Origin: RYN-230 sp963829725
Lineage (GTDB): Bacteria > Actinomycetota > Actinomycetes > Streptosporangiales > Streptosporangiaceae
Assembly (NCBI GenBank): GCA_963829725.1
Contig: CAWHJW010000007.1
Coordinates: forward strand, 124,001-188,000
Direction of reading: 5' to 3'
Length of the DNA stretch: 64,000 bases
The notes under the pieces were generated by a model. That model saw nothing but the letters and a program-made list of their open reading frames with translations. It was not told the origin of the DNA and made no database searches. Of this stretch, positions 60,855 through 64,000 are shown in pieces. Numbering within the stretch: position 1 is the first letter of the stretch; every line of letters starts with the position of its first letter. Position numbers and translations under genes: made by a program.

Positions 60855-63239
60855 ATGAGCACCGACCAGGCCCAGCGAGGGCCCGGGGAGCCGGGGGACG
60901 CGACGCCCGCCGCCGGGCCTGCCGCCGCGGCGGGACCCGCGGCCGCCAGCCCCCCGCCCGCGGGCGGGGGGCTGCCCGGGCCCGCGGGCGGGGGCTTGCC
61001 CGGGCCGGACGCGTCGGGCCGGGACGCGGTGGAGCGCCACTTCGCCGCGGAGGTGCGCGCGCTGGCCGGGCCGGACGGCCCGCCGGCCGGGCCGGACGGC
61101 CCCGTCCGGCCCGGGTCCGCGCTGACCGGCCGGCAGTGCCTGGACCTGTTCGCCGCCCAGCTGGCCAGCCGCCATCTGGACCTGGCGGCCCGCTGGCTGC
61201 GCGCCCAGGACGCCGGGTTCTACACGATCGGCTCGTCCGGGCACGAAGGGAACGCCGGCGTCGCCGCGGCGCTGCGGCTGACCGACCCGGCCCTGCTGCA
61301 TTACCGGTCCGGCGGCTTCTACCTGGCCCGCTGCCAGCAGGTCACGCCGCCGCACGACGGCGTGGCCGATGTGCTGCTCGGCCTGGTCGCGGCGGCCGCA
61401 GAGCCGATCGCGGGTGGCCGGCACAAGGTCTTCGGCCACCGGCGGCTCTATGTCATCCCGCAGACCTCGACGATCGCCTCACACCTGCCCCGGGCCATGG
61501 GCCTGGCATTCGCGATGGAACGTGCTGCCCGGCTCGGCCGGCCGGCCGAATGGCCCCGGGACGCGATCGTGGTGGCCAGCCTCGGCGACGCGTCGGTCAA
61601 CCACTCCACCGCGGCCGGGGCCATCAACACCGCGGCATACTGCTCGTTCCAGCACCTGCCGCTCCCGCTGCTGATGGTGGTCGAGGACAACGGGCTGGGC
61701 ATCAGCGTGCGGACCCCGGAGGGCTGGGTCGCGGCGGTCACCCGGTCGGTGCCGGGCACCGGGTACTTCGAGGCCGACGGGTCGGACCTCGCGGGTGTCT
61801 ACGATGCGGCGCTGGCCGCGGCCGCCTGGGTCCGCGGCCGCCGCTCCCCCGCGTTCCTGCACCTGCGCACAGTCCGCTTCGGCGGGCACGCCGGCTCGGA
61901 CGTGGAGACGGGTTACCGGCCCGCCGCCGAGATCGAGGCCGACCTGGCCGCCGACCCGCTGCTGGGCACGGCCCGGCTGCTGGTGGCGGCGGGCCTGCTC
62001 ACCCCCGGGGAGGTCCTGACCCGGTACGAGGAATCACGGGCCACGGTGCTCCGCCACGCCGCCGAGGCGGCCGGCGCACCCCGGCTGGCCACCGCCGGGC
62101 AGGTGATGGCGCCACTCGCCCCGCACCACCCCGACCAGGTCTGGGCGGGCGCCTGCCTCGCGGCCGGCAAGCCCAACCGGCAGGACGCCTTTGCCGGGCG
62201 GCTGCCCGAGGAAACCGGCGGCCTGACCGTGGCCCAGTCGGTCAATGCGGCGCTGACCGACGCCCTGGCCATCCGGCCGGGGATGATCGTGTTCGGGGAG
62301 GACGTCGCCCGCAAGGGCGGGGTGTACGGCGTCACCCGGGGCCTGCTGGACCGGTTCGGCGCGGGGCGCGTGTTCGACACCGTGCTCGACGAGCAGTCCA
62401 TCCTGGGCCTGGCCCTCGGCGCGGGCCTGGCCGGCCTGCTCCCGGTGCCGGAGATTCAGTATCTCGCCTACCTGCACAACGCCGTGGACCAGGTCCGCGG
62501 CGAGGCGGCCACGCTGTCGTTCTTTTCCCAGGGCCAGTACCGCAATCCGCTCGTGCTGCGCGTCGCCGGGCTCGCCTACCAGCGGGGCTTCGGCGGCCAC
62601 TTCCACAACGACAACGCGCTGGCCAGCCTGCGCGACATCCCGGGAGTGATCATCGCCTGCCCGGCCCGGCCTGACGACGCCGCCGCCATGCTGCGCACCT
62701 GCCTGGCCGCCGCGCAGGCCGACGGCAGCGTGTGCGTCTTCGTGGAGCCAATCGCCTTGTACCACACCCGCGACCTGCACGAGCCGGGCGACGGTGGCTG
62801 GCTGGCGCCCTACGACCCGCCCGCCCTCTGGGCGGCCGGGTACGCTCCCGTCGGCAGCGGGCGCAGTTACGGTAACGGCCGCGACCTGACCATCATCACC
62901 TTCGGCAACGGGCTGCGGATGAGCCTGCGGACGGCGGCCCGGCTGGCCGCCGGCGGCATCGGCTGCCGGATCCTGGACCTGCGCTGGATCGCGCCACTGC
63001 CCGCCGCCGACATCCTGCGTGAGGCGGCGGCCACCGGCCGGGTGCTGGTGGCCGATGAGACCCGGCGCACCGGCGGCGTCTCCGAGGGAGTTCTCGCGGT
63101 CCTCGCGGATGCCGGGTTCACCGGCCGGACAGCCCGCGTTACCAGCGCGGACAGCTTCATCCCGCTCGGCGACGCCGCCGAAGCGGTCCTGCTGTCCGAG
63201 GCGGCGATCGAATCGGCAGCACGGTCGCTGCTGTCCTAA
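60855..63239 (+). CDS. Fused alpha-beta 2-oxoacid dehydrogenase E1
   Basis: A 794-residue fusion. After a ~60-residue Pro/Gly/Ala-rich N-terminus, the alpha part holds FYTIGSSGHEGNAGVAAALRLTDPALLHYRSGGFYLARC and the TPP motif VVASLGDASVNHSTAAGAINTAAY with EDNGLGIS. The beta part starts near residue 450: MIVFGEDVARKGGVYGVTRGLLDRFGAGRVFDTVLDEQSILGLALGAGLAGLLPVPEIQYLAYLHNAVDQVRGE. TPP-dependent decarboxylation with lipoyl-E2 transfer is expected; no E2 or E3 is in the window. ATG 60855 has an AGAGG just before it. Confidence 0.92.
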   Translation: MSTDQAQRGPGEPGDATPAAGPAAAAGPAAASPPPAGGGLPGPAGGGLPGPDASGRDAVERHFAAEVRALAGPDGPPAGPDGPVRPGSALTGRQCLDLFAAQLASRHLDLAARWLRAQDAGFYTIGSSGHEGNAGVAAALRLTDPALLHYRSGGFYLARCQQVTPPHDGVADVLLGLVAAAAEPIAGGRHKVFGHRRLYVIPQTSTIASHLPRAMGLAFAMERAARLGRPAEWPRDAIVVASLGDASVNHSTAAGAINTAAYCSFQHLPLPLLMVVEDNGLGISVRTPEGWVAAVTRSVPGTGYFEADGSDLAGVYDAALAAAAWVRGRRSPAFLHLRTVRFGGHAGSDVETGYRPAAEIEADLAADPLLGTARLLVAAGLLTPGEVLTRYEESRATVLRHAAEAAGAPRLATAGQVMAPLAPHHPDQVWAGACLAAGKPNRQDAFAGRLPEETGGLTVAQSVNAALTDALAIRPGMIVFGEDVARKGGVYGVTRGLLDRFGAGRVFDTVLDEQSILGLALGAGLAGLLPVPEIQYLAYLHNAVDQVRGEAATLSFFSQGQYRNPLVLRVAGLAYQRGFGGHFHNDNALASLRDIPGVIIACPARPDDAAAMLRTCLAAAQADGSVCVFVEPIALYHTRDLHEPGDGGWLAPYDPPALWAAGYAPVGSGRSYGNGRDLTIITFGNGLRMSLRTAARLAAGGIGCRILDLRWIAPLPAADILREAAATGRVLVADETRRTGGVSEGVLAVLADAGFTGRTARVTSADSFIPLGDAAEAVLLSEAAIESAARSLLS

Positions 63240-63254
63240 GAAACCCTGCTTGCC

Positions 63255-63650
63255 GTGTCTATCCTGCTCACCGGCGCGGCCCTGTCGTTCATCGGTGAGG
63301 CGTGCGAGATGGCGCGGGCGCTGCAGCCCGCGGTCGTGGTGGTCGAGGATGTGGACCTGATTGCCGCCCAGCGCCGGCGCCGACGTGGCCTCCTGCCACC
63401 ACCAGCCGCGCCGACCTGCTGGGGGAGGCGCTGGCGGACGCCCGGGGCGGGTGACCACACGGCCCGGCTGCCGCTGCCGGACGCCGGGGCCCGGCGGCGG
63501 CTGCTCTGTGTGTACCAGGGCAACCTGCAGTTCAGCCGGTCCACGGCGGCCGCGGTCGTGGCCCGGACCACGGAGTGACCGCCTGGTTCATGAAGGAACT
63601 GCTCCGCCGGGCCGCCCTGCACGCCGCCGCGCGGCCGGTGCGCGCCGGGA
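63255..63650 (+). pseudogene. AAA+ ATPase remnant (multiple frameshifts)
   Basis: GTG 63255 begins SILLTGAALSFIGEACEMARALQPAVVVVEDVDLIAAQ, containing an AAA Walker B (VVVVEDVDLI). The next parts lie in three frames: TTSRADLLGEALADARGG, DHTARLPLPDAGARRRLLCVYQGNLQF and VTAWFMKELLRRAALHAAARP, in the correct order of a family of actinobacterial AAA proteins. Walker A and the N-terminal half are missing. Confidence 0.8.
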
Positions 63651-63852
63651 GGGCGCCGGACGGCGGGGCGCCGGACGGCGGGGCAGCGCTCCCGCCCGTC
63701 ACGGAACCCCGCCCGTCCCGCAGACCTCACCAGCCCCGGACCAATCACCCGCCCCGTCCCCCGCTCCACTTTGAACCCAAAATTGCGGCATAACGGGTAA
63801 CTCGTCCGGTGGTTCCGCACATTTGGGGTGCACAGTGGCTGATGGTCCCGCG

Positions 63853-63890
63853 GGGCGGGGCGGGGCGGGGCGGGGACTGGGGCGGGGGCA
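63853..63890. repeat. GCGGG-rich tandem run
   Basis: About five copies of GGGGC followed by further G-rich sequence; the 300 bases from 63655 to 63955 hold no supported gene. Confidence 0.85.
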
Positions 63891-63955
63891 GGAGGGGGGT
63901 GAGGACAGGGGGCGTGAGTGGACACCTCGGTTTTCTATGCTTAGAGTTACTTGGT

Positions 63956-64000
63956 ATGAACCGGGAACGACTCAAGGGGCATCTGGACCTGCTGCTGCTG
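63956..64000 (+). CDS. PadR-family regulator, N-terminus (3' partial)
   Basis: ATG 63956 opens MNRERLKGHLDLLLL and runs off the window. This start is typical for PadR transcriptional repressors (HLDLLLLAVLxxGPxHGY). The rest is outside the sequence. Confidence 0.75.
   Translation, partial: MNRERLKGHLDLLLL

Noticed and set aside
1..64000. CRISPR arrays, tRNA or rRNA genes, intact insertion sequences
   Set aside because: No spaced direct-repeat arrays of CRISPR type, no cloverleaf or CCA-like segments, and no intact transposase frame were found by reading; only the integrase fragment remains.

Overview
The window is very GC-rich, has strong third-position GC bias, uses GTG starts often, and carries actinobacteria-only families: F420-dependent oxidoreductases, an F420:NADP reductase, DUF397/DUF5753, DUF6191, DUF6325, SARP/AfsR, and the gene set glnE, glnA2, nadE, panB, npdG, map. 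These are also near one another in Streptomyces coelicolor (from memory). I read it as a chromosomal segment of a filamentous-type actinobacterium, perhaps Streptosporangiales-like; the exact order is inference. No tRNA, rRNA, CRISPR array or intact mobile element was found. Layout: 0-2.5 kb holds a PAP2 phosphatase (5' cut by the window) and an ABC-2 exporter. From 2.5 to 15.3 kb lies a decay belt in which live accessory genes (VapC, DUF397, NAD-dependent epimerase, PPOX-class protein, TetR/LLM pair, DUF6325-LuxR chimera, cyclase, enoyl-CoA hydratase) alternate with remnants of an MmyB-type HTH regulator, two aldo/keto reductases, a DUF5753 regulator, an integrase, a carbon-nitrogen hydrolase, an alpha/beta hydrolase and a GNAT acetyltransferase. 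From 15.4 to 18.7 kb come ASCH, DUF2237, slipin, AraC and a DUF4405-like membrane protein. The core block runs from 18.8 to 43.9 kb: glnE, a large SARP/NB-ARC/TPR regulator, glnA2 and nadE, then a DUF2891 protein, three tandem PhzF copies in different stages of decay, a TetR/DHA2 exporter pair with frameshifts, panB, npdG, a relict sulfonate locus still headed by a cysteine-type leader peptide, a PEP-mutase-like protein, two double-domain YbjQ genes (one frameshifted), and map. From 43.8 to 50.1 kb lie two tandem MMPL transporters (the first frameshifted) and an ArsR/coiled-coil/sensor operon. From 50.2 to 58.7 kb come a histidine phosphatase, CutA, and a Liv-type ABC importer (livK, livH, a fused livM-livG, livF) behind an FAH-family hydrolase, with a divergent GntR regulator and a GATTGGTT repeat array between. 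The end holds a secreted-repeat lipoprotein, a putative esterase, a fused alpha/beta E1 dehydrogenase, a shattered AAA ATPase and the first codons of a PadR regulator. How the genes work together: glnA2, glnE and nadE link glutamine/polyamine nitrogen use to NAD synthesis; npdG supplies reduced F420 to enzymes such as the LLM protein; the FAH-Liv-GntR module looks like an uptake-and-cleavage system for a small acid. The most unusual features are the chimeric DUF6325-LuxR regulator, the GATTGGTT iterons at 19-bp spacing, the PhzF tandem decay including a TetR-PhzF read-through reading frame, the orphaned cysteine leader peptide, a perfect 42-bp palindrome, and the density of frameshifts in accessory genes while the core genes stay intact.
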